A DNA stretch of 64,000 bases from positions 186,001 through 250,000 of the forward strand of contig PERL01000001.1 of assembly GCA_002928735.1 (NCBI GenBank). The letters run 5' to 3'. Positions 38,191 to 47,093 of this stretch are shown here, in pieces. The position numbers were made by a program, and so were the translations under genes. The notes under the pieces are model-generated. The model was given only the letters and a program-made list of their open reading frames with translations, was not told the origin of the DNA and made no database searches. Origin of the DNA: Hyphomicrobium sp. GTDB lineage: Bacteria; Pseudomonadota; Alphaproteobacteria; Rhizobiales; Hyphomicrobiaceae. Numbering within the stretch: the first letter of the stretch is position 1; each line of letters starts with the position of its first letter.

Positions 38191-39531
38191 ATGTCAGTGA
38201 AGCCCACATCCGTCCGCACGCCCAAGGTGCCGAAGGTCGGCTTCGTGTCGCTCGGCTGCCCCAAAGCCCTCGTCGACAGCGAGCGCATCATCACGCGCCT
38301 GCGCTCGGAAGGCTACCAGATCGCCCCCGACTACGAAGGCGCCGATGTGGTCGTCGTCAACACCTGCGGTTTTCTAGATAGTGCCAAGGCCGAAAGCCTC
38401 GACGCCATCGGCGAAGCCATGGCCAAGAACGGCCGCGTCATCGTCACCGGCTGCATGGGCGTCGAAGAAGGCCGCATCCGCGCCGAACACCCCGGCGTCC
38501 TCGCCGTCACCGGCCCGCACCAATATGAGCAGGTCGTCACCGCCGTCCATGACGCGGTCCCGCCCCTGCACGATCCCTTTGTCGATCTGGTCCCGCCCGA
38601 AGGTCTCCACCTCACGCCGCGCCACTACGCCTATTTGAAGATCTCCGAAGGCTGCAACAACCGCTGCTCCTTCTGCATCATCCCCTCGCTGCGCGGCGAC
38701 CTCGCCTCGCGCCCCGCCAACCACGTCATGACCGAGGCCGAGCGCCTCGTGAAAGCCGGCGTCAAAGAACTGCTCGTCATCAGCCAGGACACGAGCGCCT
38801 ACGGCCTCGACATCAAGTACGCCGAAAGCCCCTGGAAGGGCCAACCGCTCAAAGCCCGCTTCCTCGATCTCTGCTCAGCCCTTGGCGATCTCGGCGCCTG
38901 GGTCCGCCTGCACTACGTTTACCCCTACCCGCACGTCGACGACGTCATCCCGCTCATGGCCGACGGCAAGATCCTCCCCTACCTCGACATCCCTTTCCAG
39001 CACGCCTCCCCCGCCGTGTTGAAAGCCATGCGCCGCCCCGCACACCAGGAAAAAACCGCCGCCCGCATCGCCGCCTGGCGCAACGTCTGCCCCGACCTCG
39101 CCATCCGTTCGACGTTCATCGTCGGCTTCCCCGGCGAAACCGAAGACGACTTCCAATTCCTGCTGCAGTGGCTGAAGGAAGCCCGCATCAACCGCGCCGG
39201 CTGCTTCAAGTATGAGCCCGTCGCCGGCGCCGTCGCCAACGATCTGCCCGGCGCCGTGCCGGAAGAGGTCAAGGAAGAGCGCTGGCACCGCTTCATGGCC
39301 GCCCAGCAAGAGGTCTCCGCCGCGCTCCTCGCCGAGAAAGTCGGCCGCACGATCCCGGTCCTGATCGACGAAATCGACGACGAAGGCGCCATCGGCCGCT
39401 CGCAATCGGACGCGCCCGAAATCGACGGCGCCGTTTACCTGGATGGCGAGACGGACCTCGCGCCCGGCGACATCGTGCAGGCCCGCATCACCGCCTCCGA
39501 CGATACGGACCTCGAAGGCGAACTGGCCTAG
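38191..39531 (+). CDS. rimO: Ribosomal protein S12 methylthiotransferase RimO
   Basis: A 446-residue radical-SAM protein. The N-terminal methylthiotransferase domain has [15 protein letters not shown] and [15 protein letters not shown]; the radical SAM motif is [18 protein letters not shown] (CxxxCxxC); the C-terminus is a TRAM domain (about 375-446, [16 protein letters not shown]). It adds a methylthio group to the Asp88-equivalent residue of S12. [12 protein letters not shown] distinguishes RimO from MiaB. Confidence 0.97.
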   Translation: MSVKPTSVRTPKVPKVGFVSLGCPKALVDSERIITRLRSEGYQIAPDYEGADVVVVNTCGFLDSAKAESLDAIGEAMAKNGRVIVTGCMGVEEGRIRAEHPGVLAVTGPHQYEQVVTAVHDAVPPLHDPFVDLVPPEGLHLTPRHYAYLKISEGCNNRCSFCIIPSLRGDLASRPANHVMTEAERLVKAGVKELLVISQDTSAYGLDIKYAESPWKGQPLKARFLDLCSALGDLGAWVRLHYVYPYPHVDDVIPLMADGKILPYLDIPFQHASPAVLKAMRRPAHQEKTAARIAAWRNVCPDLAIRSTFIVGFPGETEDDFQFLLQWLKEARINRAGCFKYEPVAGAVANDLPGAVPEEVKEERWHRFMAAQQEVSAALLAEKVGRTIPVLIDEIDDEGAIGRSQSDAPEIDGAVYLDGETDLAPGDIVQARITASDDTDLEGELA

Positions 39532-39736
39532 CCCCGCCCCTGCGCCATCGCTGCACCGCACCTCTACGGAACCGCTTCCCGAATAAGACAGTTTCACGTC
39601 CGGAACGGGACACCGGTTTGCAATTCGGCAACACTTCTGCCGCATCCTTCCGGCACCATATCTAAGCGAGAAGCCCGGCTAGGCAGGCAACGTGCCCTCA
39701 GCTAGCGTGCGGCGTAAAAAAGTCGGAGCGGGCGTC

Positions 39737-41611
39737 ATGCAGTCGCGTTGGGTAAGTGCATTGGTTTCGACGAGCCTTCTGGCGCTCGCCTTTGCAGCAC
39801 CTGGACAGGCCGAACCCGCGCCGGCAACCGTCACCGAGGTCGCCAACGCCGAAGCCACCGCGCCCCTCCCCGCCTCGACCGCGCCGCAAGCCGTTGGCGC
39901 CGTCATCCGCGAACGCCTCCTTGCCGACGCCAAGACCGCCAAGGAAGAAGAAGCTGCCGACTGGCAAGCCCTCATCGCCTTCTACGAAGCCCGCTCCGAC
40001 GAACCCATCTTCGTCGGCCGTGCCGGCTATACGTCCAAGGCGGAAGCCCTCATCGAAGAATTTAAAAAGAGCGCCGATTGGGGCCTCGAGCCATCCGACT
40101 ACGACGTGCTCGACATGGGCGCCGACAGCTCCGATCGCGCCGAACTCACGCCGGAACAAAAAGTCGAAGGCGAACAGAAATTCGCCCTCACCGTCTTGAA
40201 GTACGCCCGTCACGCGCGCGGCGGCCGCATCACCGAGCCCTCAAAGCAGCTCGCCTCCTATGTCGATCGCGCGCCCCAATATATCGACCCCAAAAAATTC
40301 CTCGACGATCTGGCCTCCGCCAGCGACCCGGCAGAAGTCCTGCGCGGCACGCACCCCAAACACGCCCAATTCGAAAAGCTGCGCCAGAAGTATCTCGATC
40401 TGAAGCGCAACGCCGATGCCGCCAAGGAAATCGTGCGCATCCCCGCCAAGGGGCCGAAACTGGTGCCGGGCAAATCCCATCCCGATGTCGCGCTTCTACG
40501 CCAGCGCCTCAACGTCCCCGTCCCGGCCGGCAAAGACGGTGCAGAACCCGACCCAACCTTCTACGACGATGAACTCGCCGCAGCCGTCGCCAAGTTCCAA
40601 ACCGACAAGGGCCAGAAGCCCGACGGCATCGTCGGCCCGCGCACGCGCGCAGCCTTCAACGACATCGACGTGCCGAGCCCCGAGCGCATCCTCGCCAACA
40701 TGGAAATGTGGCGCTGGATGCCCGACGACCTCGGCGATTTCCATGTCTGGGTGAACATCCCCGAATTCCTCGTCCGCGTCGTCAAGAGCGGCGAGATCAT
40801 CCACGAAGAACGCATCATCACCGGCGAATTGAACAATCAGACGCCCCTGTTCTCCGACGTTCTCGAAACGATCTACTTCAACCCGCGTTGGCACGTGCCC
40901 CAGAGCATCAAGGTCAACGAATTGTACCCTGGCCTCGCACGCGGCGGCGGGTCTTTCGAGCGTCAGGGTCTGCGCATGATGCGCAACGGCAAGTACGTCG
41001 ATCCCTACAGCATCGACTGGTCGCGCGCTGATATCCGCAACTACGATGTCTATCAGCCCTCAGGCCCCGGCAACGCACTCGGCATTGTCAAATTCACCTT
41101 CCCCAACAAGCATGCCGTCTATCTGCACGACACGCCGACCAAGAACTTGTTCAATTCCGAGGTGCGCACCTTCAGCCACGGCTGCGTCCGCGTCCGCAAT
41201 CCCATGCGCTTAGCCGAAGTTCTCCTCGAACAGGAGCGCGGCTGGACGCCGGATCAAGTGCATGAAACGCAGCAGTCCGACCCCGACGAAGTCGCGGTCA
41301 AGATGGAAAGGCCGATCCCCGTTCACATCACGTACTTCACATCGCTCGTGGGCGAGGACGGCACCGAGCGCATCGTCAAGGATGTGTATGGCCACGAAGA
41401 GCGCGTGAAACTCGCACTCGCTGGCAAGTTCAATCAAATCGCCAAGGGCCGCGACCACCTCGCCCCGGTGAAATTCTCACGCGTCCAATACCAAGGCCCG
41501 GATGATTGGGGCTTCATTTTCGGGGGCGGCAATCAGAACCGCCGCTACAAGCAGAACAACACGTCGCTCAACGACTTCTTCAACAATATCTTCGGCGGCG
41601 GCGGTTACTAA
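39737..41611 (+). CDS. L,D-transpeptidase of the YcbB (LdtD) type
   Basis: A 624-residue exported protein. ATG 39737 (GGAG 9 bases upstream) gives a clean signal peptide (residues 1-24, ending GQA); an upstream in-frame start at 39692 does not. A large N-terminal domain precedes a peptidoglycan-binding domain (about 255-310, AKFQTDKGQKPDGIVGPRTR) and a YkuD L,D-transpeptidase domain (about 325-500) with the catalytic HGCVRVRNP motif (Cys483). It forms 3-3 crosslinks or attaches proteins to peptidoglycan. The tail is Asn/Gly-rich. Confidence 0.93.
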   Translation: MQSRWVSALVSTSLLALAFAAPGQAEPAPATVTEVANAEATAPLPASTAPQAVGAVIRERLLADAKTAKEEEAADWQALIAFYEARSDEPIFVGRAGYTSKAEALIEEFKKSADWGLEPSDYDVLDMGADSSDRAELTPEQKVEGEQKFALTVLKYARHARGGRITEPSKQLASYVDRAPQYIDPKKFLDDLASASDPAEVLRGTHPKHAQFEKLRQKYLDLKRNADAAKEIVRIPAKGPKLVPGKSHPDVALLRQRLNVPVPAGKDGAEPDPTFYDDELAAAVAKFQTDKGQKPDGIVGPRTRAAFNDIDVPSPERILANMEMWRWMPDDLGDFHVWVNIPEFLVRVVKSGEIIHEERIITGELNNQTPLFSDVLETIYFNPRWHVPQSIKVNELYPGLARGGGSFERQGLRMMRNGKYVDPYSIDWSRADIRNYDVYQPSGPGNALGIVKFTFPNKHAVYLHDTPTKNLFNSEVRTFSHGCVRVRNPMRLAEVLLEQERGWTPDQVHETQQSDPDEVAVKMERPIPVHITYFTSLVGEDGTERIVKDVYGHEERVKLALAGKFNQIAKGRDHLAPVKFSRVQYQGPDDWGFIFGGGNQNRRYKQNNTSLNDFFNNIFGGGGY

Positions 41612-41629
41612 GCCGCCGCACCTTCGTCC

Positions 41630-42304
41630 CTAAATAGACGGCGACGGTTCAGCCGGCGCCGTCGGCGGGGTCTTGGACTCTCGCCGCACTCCGCACCCCA
41701 ACACGCGCATCACCTGCGACGCGATCCGATCCGCGCCATCAACCACATCGGTCAACATACGCATCGACTGCTCGCCCCGCTTCAGCCGCCGGTCGAGCGC
41801 CGCCATGGTCCGCGCCGAACCCGGGTCATCGTCATCAAGCCACGTCTGCATCACGCTGGCATAAACCGACGCCATGCCTGTCACGCGCGATGTTCCCAGC
41901 AATCCATCGGTCCGCACACCCGCTGCGTGCAGCATCCACGCCTGCGAGGCCATCGCGCGGCGCACAAGCTCCATATCCATCGGCCGCGCCGCCGCGATGC
42001 TCTTCAGGGCCTCTTTGTAAGGAGCCAGAACATCAAAACGCGCCATCACGACATCGAAAATCCGATCGCGCGCATTTTCCGCTCCCGTAAACTTCGGCGC
42101 ACTGGCGAGCACGGCGTCATCGACCGACCGCATAAACGCACTGAGGATCGCCGGCTTCGATGGAAATTCGCGCCGCAGCGCAGCCAGATCGATGGCTGCC
42201 GCCTCCGCGATGTCCTTCATCAAAACATCATCCCACGGCTTTTCCGCCGCCAACCGCATCGTGGCAGCGATAATCCGGCCCTTGAGTGTCGATTGATCCA
42301 GCAT
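41630..42304 (-). CDS. TetR/COQ9-like protein
   Basis: A 224-residue protein. The N-terminal about 60 residues form a TetR-type helix-turn-helix (GRIIAATMRLAAEKPWDDVL then KDIAEAAAIDLAALRREFPS). The C-terminal domain is all-helical. In Rhizobiales such proteins are annotated either as TetR regulators or as COQ9-like; the sequence does not let me decide. It converges with the L,D-transpeptidase gene and has no clear target; the arsenic cluster lies upstream but on the same strand with its own regulator. Confidence 0.7.
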   Translation of the reverse strand: MLDQSTLKGRIIAATMRLAAEKPWDDVLMKDIAEAAAIDLAALRREFPSKPAILSAFMRSVDDAVLASAPKFTGAENARDRIFDVVMARFDVLAPYKEALKSIAAARPMDMELVRRAMASQAWMLHAAGVRTDGLLGTSRVTGMASVYASVMQTWLDDDDPGSARTMAALDRRLKRGEQSMRMLTDVVDGADRIASQVMRVLGCGVRRESKTPPTAPAEPSPSI

Positions 42305-42386
42305 GACAGCCTCCGTCTAACGCCTGGAATTAGAAACGTAATCATGGCCGGGCCGGATTGGTAGACCGCAGAACGCGGATGGCGCC

Positions 42387-43454
42387 CTAAACTTGCGCCT
42401 TTCTCGCCGCTGCACGGTCCCTGACCACTTCGCCACGCTCATACCACCCGCGCGAACTGTTCACGATCTTGACCAGTGACAGCATGACGGGAACCTCAAT
42501 CAGAACGCCCACAACTGTCGCCAGCGCGGCGCCTGAACTGAAACCGAAGAGGCTGATGGCCGCTGCAACGGCGAGTTCGAAGAAGTTGCTGGCGCCGATC
42601 AGGGCCGACGGCGAGGCAATACAGTGCGCTTCACCAACTGCCCGGTTGAGCAGGTAACCAAAAGCAAAAATGAAATAGGTTTGGATGATGATGGGAACAG
42701 CCAGCAGGGCGATAATCAATGGCTGCTCAAGAATCTGCTCACCTTGGAATGCAAAGAGAAGCACGAGCGTGGCAAGGAGAGCCATGATCGAGATGGGCTG
42801 CAATCGCTGCAGAAGATGGTCAAGCGCCTGTTGGCCACCCGTCTGCAGGACGCGGCTGCGTATCATCTGAGAAATGATAACCGGAACAATGATGTAAAGC
42901 CCAACAGAAAGCAGAAGCGTTTCCCACGGCACCACAATCGCCGACAGACCAAGGAGTAACGCGACGATCGGCGCGAAGGCAAAGACCATGATCAGATCGT
43001 TGAACGCCACCTGACTGAGAGTGAAGTGCGGTTCTCCTTTGGTCAGATTGCTCCACACGAAGACCATCGCCGTACAGGGCGCCGCTCCGAGCAGAATGAG
43101 CCCAGCAATATAGCTCTCAATCTGATCCGCCGGCAGATAGGGACGAAAGAGCCAACCGATGAAAAACCAGCCCAGCAGGGCCATCGTGAATGGCTTGACC
43201 AACCAATTGGCCGCAAGCGTTACGCCGATTCCGCGCCAATGTTCAGCGACACCTCTAAGGGCACCCGGATCGATCTTCACGAGCATCGGAATGATCATCA
43301 GCCAGAGAAGAACAGCGACCGGCAGATTGACCTTGGCGACCTCGGCGGAACCAATCGCCTGGAAAACATTTGGAAAGAAATGTCCCAACGCAATGCCGAC
43401 GACGATACACAGACCAACCCAGACAGTGAGGTAGCGTTCAAAAGTAGACATCAT
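42387..43454 (-). CDS. acr3: Arsenite efflux permease of the ACR3 type
   Basis: A 355-residue membrane protein with about ten helices. The conserved cysteine essential in ACR3 carriers is present in LLGAAPCTAMVFVWS (Cys127), and GASNFFELAVAAAISLFGF is the second family motif. It exports As(III) (and sometimes Sb(III)) driven by the membrane potential. It is the last gene of arsR-arsC-acr3 on the minus strand, with 97 bases after arsC. E. coli ArsB is unrelated. Confidence 0.95.
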   Translation of the reverse strand: MMSTFERYLTVWVGLCIVVGIALGHFFPNVFQAIGSAEVAKVNLPVAVLLWLMIIPMLVKIDPGALRGVAEHWRGIGVTLAANWLVKPFTMALLGWFFIGWLFRPYLPADQIESYIAGLILLGAAPCTAMVFVWSNLTKGEPHFTLSQVAFNDLIMVFAFAPIVALLLGLSAIVVPWETLLLSVGLYIIVPVIISQMIRSRVLQTGGQQALDHLLQRLQPISIMALLATLVLLFAFQGEQILEQPLIIALLAVPIIIQTYFIFAFGYLLNRAVGEAHCIASPSALIGASNFFELAVAAAISLFGFSSGAALATVVGVLIEVPVMLSLVKIVNSSRGWYERGEVVRDRAAARKAQV

Positions 43455-43551
43455 GACCTCGAACGATGGCGAAGTTCACCCGGTGAATTGGCTCGGGTGC
43501 GACGAAAAAAGGCGACTGACATGGTGATGTTCGGCGCACCAGTCCGCAGTT

Positions 43552-44079
43552 TCACACCGCCGGTTCGTCCGCCCCTGGCACCCGCGGCATCTGCCCAATC
43601 TTGTCCAGCTTCGCCTTGAGCGACAGGCTGTCCAGCGCCGTCAATGGCAGGTTCTTGAAGATGCCGATCCGCTGATACAGCATCCGGTGCGTGTCGGCGA
43701 ACGCCGCGCGAATTTCCGCCTCCGACCCCTCCGTCCGCGACGGATCGGGCAGGCCCCAATGTGCCGTCATCGGCTGCCCCGGCCAGTAAGGACACGTCTC
43801 ATTGGCCGCGTCGTCACACACCGTGAACACGAAATCCATCTTCGGCGCGTCCGGCCCCGCGAACTCGTCCCACGACTTCGAGCGCACGCCGCTGACGTCG
43901 TAACCGAGCTTGGACAGCATATCGATCGCGTACGGGTTTACGCGCCCGCTCGGCATGCTTCCCGCCGAATAGGCTTGGAAGCGCCCCTTGCCGAGTTCGT
44001 TCATCACCGCCTCGGCAATCACCGACCGAGCCGAATTATGCGTGCACAGGAACAGGACGTTGAAAACGCGATCACTCAT
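43552..44079 (-). CDS. arsC: Arsenate reductase ArsC, low-molecular-weight phosphatase type
   Basis: A 175-residue protein starting at ATG 44079 within the arsR stop. The P-loop CTHNSARS (Cys-x5-Arg) is near residue 12 and the second cysteine region is CDDAANETCPYWPGQP. This class reduces arsenate to arsenite, with electrons from thioredoxin or mycothiol/glutathione systems. Translation is coupled to arsR by a four-base overlap. The C-terminus is longer than in the short S. aureus enzyme. Confidence 0.94.
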   Translation of the reverse strand: MSDRVFNVLFLCTHNSARSVIAEAVMNELGKGRFQAYSAGSMPSGRVNPYAIDMLSKLGYDVSGVRSKSWDEFAGPDAPKMDFVFTVCDDAANETCPYWPGQPMTAHWGLPDPSRTEGSEAEIRAAFADTHRMLYQRIGIFKNLPLTALDSLSLKAKLDKIGQMPRVPGADEPAV

Positions 44080-44459
44080 GTCGTCACTTTCTTTGTTTTG
44101 ATCGGTTGCGCACAGCAGGGGTCTTCTGCTGCCAAATTCGGAACCGTCACCGGCGCGACGCCGCACAGGTCCGGACGCCCCGCACAGCAGTCATCCGCCA
44201 GAAACGAAATCAGCGACCGCATCACCGGCACGTTCAGCGCCGACCGCATGAACCGCCCCTCTCGCCGCGTCTCGATCAAACCTGCCCGCTCCAGTTCCTT
44301 CGTGTGGAAGGTCAGAGCCGACGCCGCGATCCCCGCCACGGATGCCAGTTCGCCCGCCGACAGCCCCTCGCCGCCCGCGCGCACCAGCGCGCGAAACACC
44401 ACCAGACGGTGTGGATTGGCGAGCGCGGCCAACGCGCGGACAGCTTCGGTATCGTCCAT
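44076..44459 (-). CDS. arsR: ArsR-family arsenic-responsive repressor
   Basis: A 127-residue winged-helix protein. The DNA-reading region is ELASVAGIAASALTFHTKEL (about residues 37-56). It lacks the N-terminal CVCD site of E. coli ArsR but has cysteine pairs Cys91-Cys92, Cys99 and Cys115-Cys116 near the C-terminus, so arsenite is probably sensed there, as in some other ArsR subtypes. No ribosome site is seen before the ATG, so the mRNA may be leaderless. It heads the arsR-arsC-acr3 operon. Confidence 0.93.
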   Translation of the reverse strand: MDDTEAVRALAALANPHRLVVFRALVRAGGEGLSAGELASVAGIAASALTFHTKELERAGLIETRREGRFMRSALNVPVMRSLISFLADDCCAGRPDLCGVAPVTVPNLAAEDPCCAQPIKTKKVTT

Positions 44460-44827
44460 AGTTCAACATTACATGAAATATGCGACATTGAAATGACCCG
44501 CGGTGACACCCCCTACACAAAAGCGTGAGCAGGAAAAAGTCGACTTGCCTGAAATGATATAATGTTACATATAGACAGGGTGAACGGCGGCCCGATCTCC
44601 ATAACGGCCACCCGGACACGATCCAGGTCTCTGGTTGATCTCCAATCAGATCAGAGGCTTGGGCTAGCTAAGTGCTTCCGCGCAAGCGGGGATGCCGAAA
44701 CGATTTCCTCCAGTTTCGCGATCCCCGGTCCCGGATAAAAAGCTCTTAGCGGCCGTCCTCGTCTCCCGCGAGGCCCGGCCAATCGACCGCTAAAGCGGCC
44801 GCGAGCGAACGAGGATGACCTCCAACA
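44460..44827. other. Spacer between arsR and proC
   Basis: A 368-base gap. The right-hand part of arsR's 5' region (44460-44575) is AT-rich and holds its promoter and probable operator. Further right are two imperfect hairpins: 44630-44657 (CTCTG.TTGAT / ATCA..CAGAG) and a larger GC-rich inverted repeat at about 44748-44818 beside the proC stop. Neither has a convincing T-run. No gene is visible. Confidence 0.5.
44462..44492. promoter_or_regulatory. Candidate ArsR operator
   Basis: TTCAA (44462-44466) and TTGAA (44488-44492) are inverted half-sites flanking an AT-rich 21-base core immediately upstream of the arsR ATG. On the minus strand, TTTCAA and TAATGT separated by about 16 bases could be the promoter, which would place transcription start close to the ATG. 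Confidence 0.4.
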
Positions 44828-45652
44828 TCACTTCGAAAGCTCGCGGCTGCGGCGGACCGCAGCCGCCACCGCATCCGTCATCAGCTCCTGCAAACCGGGC
44901 GTGCCCATCAGCACCTCCAGCGCCGCAGCCGTCGTCCCACCGGGCGAGGTCACGTTTTTGCGCAGCGTCGCCGCATCGAGCGCCGATTGGTGGAGTAGCT
45001 CGCCCGACCCCGCGACCGTCGCCCGCGCCAACGATTGCGCCAGTTCCGGCGACAAGCCTGCGGCGCGCCCCGCCTCCGCAAGACATTCGGCAAGCAGAAA
45101 CACATACGCCGGCCCCGATCCCGAAACCGCCGTCACCGCGTCCATGTCCTCTTCGCGGTCGAGCCACACCACGCTGCCCACCGCCGCGAGCAAATCGCTG
45201 GCCATCATCTTCTGCGCTTGGCTCGTTGCCGCATTGGCCACGCACGCCGTCACGCCGCGCCCCACCTGCGCCGGCGTATTCGGCATCGCGCGAATGACCG
45301 CGATTCCCGGCTGCAAATGCTGCTCGAAACTGGCAATCGTCTTACCCGCCGCGATCGACAGCACCACCGTCTTCGGCCCGGCGAGTTTCGCCAGCGGCGC
45401 GAACACCTGATCCATCACCTGCGGTTTAACGGCAGCCAGAATCAGCGACGGCGCCGCCTCGAGCGACCCGATCGTCGCCGCGCACCGAATGCCATTCCGC
45501 TTCAAAAACTCCGCCACATCCGGCGGCGGCGACGGATCCTGCACGATGATCTGCGCGCCCGGCAACCCGCGCGCAATCAGCCCTTCGAGCAGCGCCCCGC
45601 CCATCTTGCCGGCGCCGGCCACCAGCAGCGGACCATCGAGTGTGAGCGTCAT
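44828..45652 (-). CDS. proC: Pyrroline-5-carboxylate reductase ProC
   Basis: A 274-residue protein. The N-terminal NADP-binding Rossmann motif GAGKMGGALLEG (about residues 13-24) is followed by LAAVKPQVM and MPNTPAQVGRG, and the C-terminal dimerisation domain has the ProC signature SGSGPAYVFLLAE with GLSPELAQSLARATVAG and NVTSPGGTTAAAL. It makes proline from pyrroline-5-carboxylate. It is 64 bases after ybjN on the same strand. A shorter overlapping frame at 44790-45245 is a shadow. Confidence 0.96.
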   Translation of the reverse strand: MTLTLDGPLLVAGAGKMGGALLEGLIARGLPGAQIIVQDPSPPPDVAEFLKRNGIRCAATIGSLEAAPSLILAAVKPQVMDQVFAPLAKLAGPKTVVLSIAAGKTIASFEQHLQPGIAVIRAMPNTPAQVGRGVTACVANAATSQAQKMMASDLLAAVGSVVWLDREEDMDAVTAVSGSGPAYVFLLAECLAEAGRAAGLSPELAQSLARATVAGSGELLHQSALDAATLRKNVTSPGGTTAAALEVLMGTPGLQELMTDAVAAAVRRSRELSK

Positions 45653-45716
45653 GGGGCGCGTTCCATCCTAAAAATCGCGGACGACGCGCCGGAGGAGATC
45701 AAATCCTCCCCTGAAT

Positions 45717-46214
45717 TTAGGCCTGTCCCTCGGTCTGGAACATGGTCGAAACCAGCGCTTCGCGGCTTTCCTTACCCGCCCAGACCACGAACTGGAAGGC
45801 CTGATAGTACCGCTCGCACGACTCCAGCGCCGCTTTAAGCATCGCCTCGCACTGCTGCGGCGAACACACCGAGCCGTTGAGCAACAGCGCATGCCGGAAC
45901 ATCACCAGCCCTTCCTGGGTCCACAAATCGAAATGCCCCAGCCATAGCTGTTCGTTGATCTGCGCCAGCAGCCGGTACATTTCGTTCAACCGGTTGTCGG
46001 GGACCCGGAAATCGAACGCGCACGCCAGATGCAGCGCCTCCAGATCGTCGCGCCAGTTGAGCGACACGTGATAGTCGGTCCAGTTGCCGCCCACGATCAG
46101 CGTCAATTCATCGTCGCCCGTCCGGTCCACGGCCCAGTCGTGCGCCGCCGCCAACTGCTCGACAATGTCGATCGGGTTGATCGCGCGCTCGTAGCCCTGT
46201 TCAGCCGATGCCAT
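45717..46214 (-). CDS. YbjN domain-containing protein
   Basis: A 165-residue soluble protein, start at ATG 46214 with AAGGAAG six bases upstream. The YbjN-type region includes DDELTLIVGGNWTDYHVSLN, HLACAFDFRVPDNRLNEMYR and NEQLWLGHFDLWTQEGLVMF. The family resembles type III secretion chaperone folds and has no settled function. It is upstream of proC, probably in one operon, an association I recall from other alphaproteobacteria. Confidence 0.85.
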   Translation of the reverse strand: MASAEQGYERAINPIDIVEQLAAAHDWAVDRTGDDELTLIVGGNWTDYHVSLNWRDDLEALHLACAFDFRVPDNRLNEMYRLLAQINEQLWLGHFDLWTQEGLVMFRHALLLNGSVCSPQQCEAMLKAALESCERYYQAFQFVVWAGKESREALVSTMFQTEGQA

Positions 46215-46629
46215 GCGTCTTCCTTTTTTCTCCGAGCGTCCCGGCCCGGCATTTGAGCTTGGCGCGCCGAGGGAGATCATGTCTCACCTGCACCGGCTCA
46301 CCGACAACGCGACGGCCCGACAAAGCATCAGGCACCCACGAGTCGCAACACGGCCCGCGCCTTGTCCACGGCCAATGCCGCCACACATCCGAGCTAACCC
46401 GTGGAAGAGGCTTGAAATGGGGCTTTCAAGTCACGCCCCGAAACCAGCATGTTGATAAGCCCACACGCCGCTGTGGACAGCGTTCCGCGACTGAGTTGCC
46501 TCAGCGACCAACTCAATCGCCCCCGCCGCCACTCCACTCGATCCGTCATCCTCTTCCCAGCGCGCTGCAAGCGCGCGCCGGGCGGGGATCCAGCATAAAG
46601 AGCGCGCTACAAGCGCTCCTCGCTTCCGG
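46215..46629. other. Gene-free 415-base region with DnaA-box-like sites and palindromic repeats
   Basis: No gene is visible. TTGTCCACG (46362-46370, plus strand), TTATCAACA (complement of 46450-46458) and CTGTCCACA (complement of 46472-46480) resemble the DnaA box TTATCCACA with 2, 1 and 2 mismatches. Two near-identical 18-base palindromic repeats, AGCGCGCTGCAAGCGCGC (46559-46576) and AGCGCGCTACAAGCGCTC (46601-46618), lie nearer ubiK and may form its terminator-like hairpin. The usual Rhizobiales oriC neighbours are absent. Confidence 0.4.
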
Positions 46630-46896
46630 TCACACCCCACCCTTCATCCGCGCGAGCTCGCTCTCCAGCGCCGCCACCTTGGCCATCAGCGCCTCGCTAT
46701 CCTCGCGCGCCTTGGCCGCCATCGCTTTCACCGCCTCGAATTCATCGCGCCGCACGAGGTCCATGCCGGCCAGCATCTTCTCCCCCTGCGCCCGCATGAA
46801 GGTTTCCATCTCCTTCTGCGCCCCCTGCGCGGCGCCCGCCGCATCCGTCATCAGCTTGCCGAGTTCATCAAAAAAACGGTTTGAGGTCTGCGTCAT
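46630..46896 (-). CDS. ubiK: Ubiquinone biosynthesis accessory factor UbiK-like (BMFP family)
   Basis: An 88-residue protein. N-terminal amphipathic segment (NRFFDELGKLMTDAAGAAQG) and a C-terminal coiled coil (DEFEAVKAMAAKAREDSEAL then KVAALESELARM) are the pattern of UbiK/YqiC (DUF526). UbiK helps assemble the ubiquinone-synthesis complex in E. coli. It is divergent from lgt with about 200 bases between. Confidence 0.88.
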   Translation of the reverse strand: MTQTSNRFFDELGKLMTDAAGAAQGAQKEMETFMRAQGEKMLAGMDLVRRDEFEAVKAMAAKAREDSEALMAKVAALESELARMKGGV

Positions 46897-47093
46897 TGGA
46901 TTGGCTCCATGTGTTCGCGGCGCGCGGGGCTCGCAGCTGTCGCGGGGGTGAGATATGGGCGGACTATGGGCACTGCCGCGAACAAGCGCAACCGAGCCCT
47001 CAGCCCGGAAACCACCACCGCCCCTGGACTTTCCGCACCCCCCAACCTAACGTCCGCCGCCGCCCGGCGTTCCGACCTCAAGGCCTCGATCCC

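Noticed and set aside
44790-45245. 151-codon minus-strand frame
   Set aside because: Out-of-frame shadow inside proC; Gly/Arg-rich without domain.
46215-46629. Chromosomal origin
   Set aside because: DnaA-box-like matches are few and imperfect, and the expected oriC neighbours are missing.
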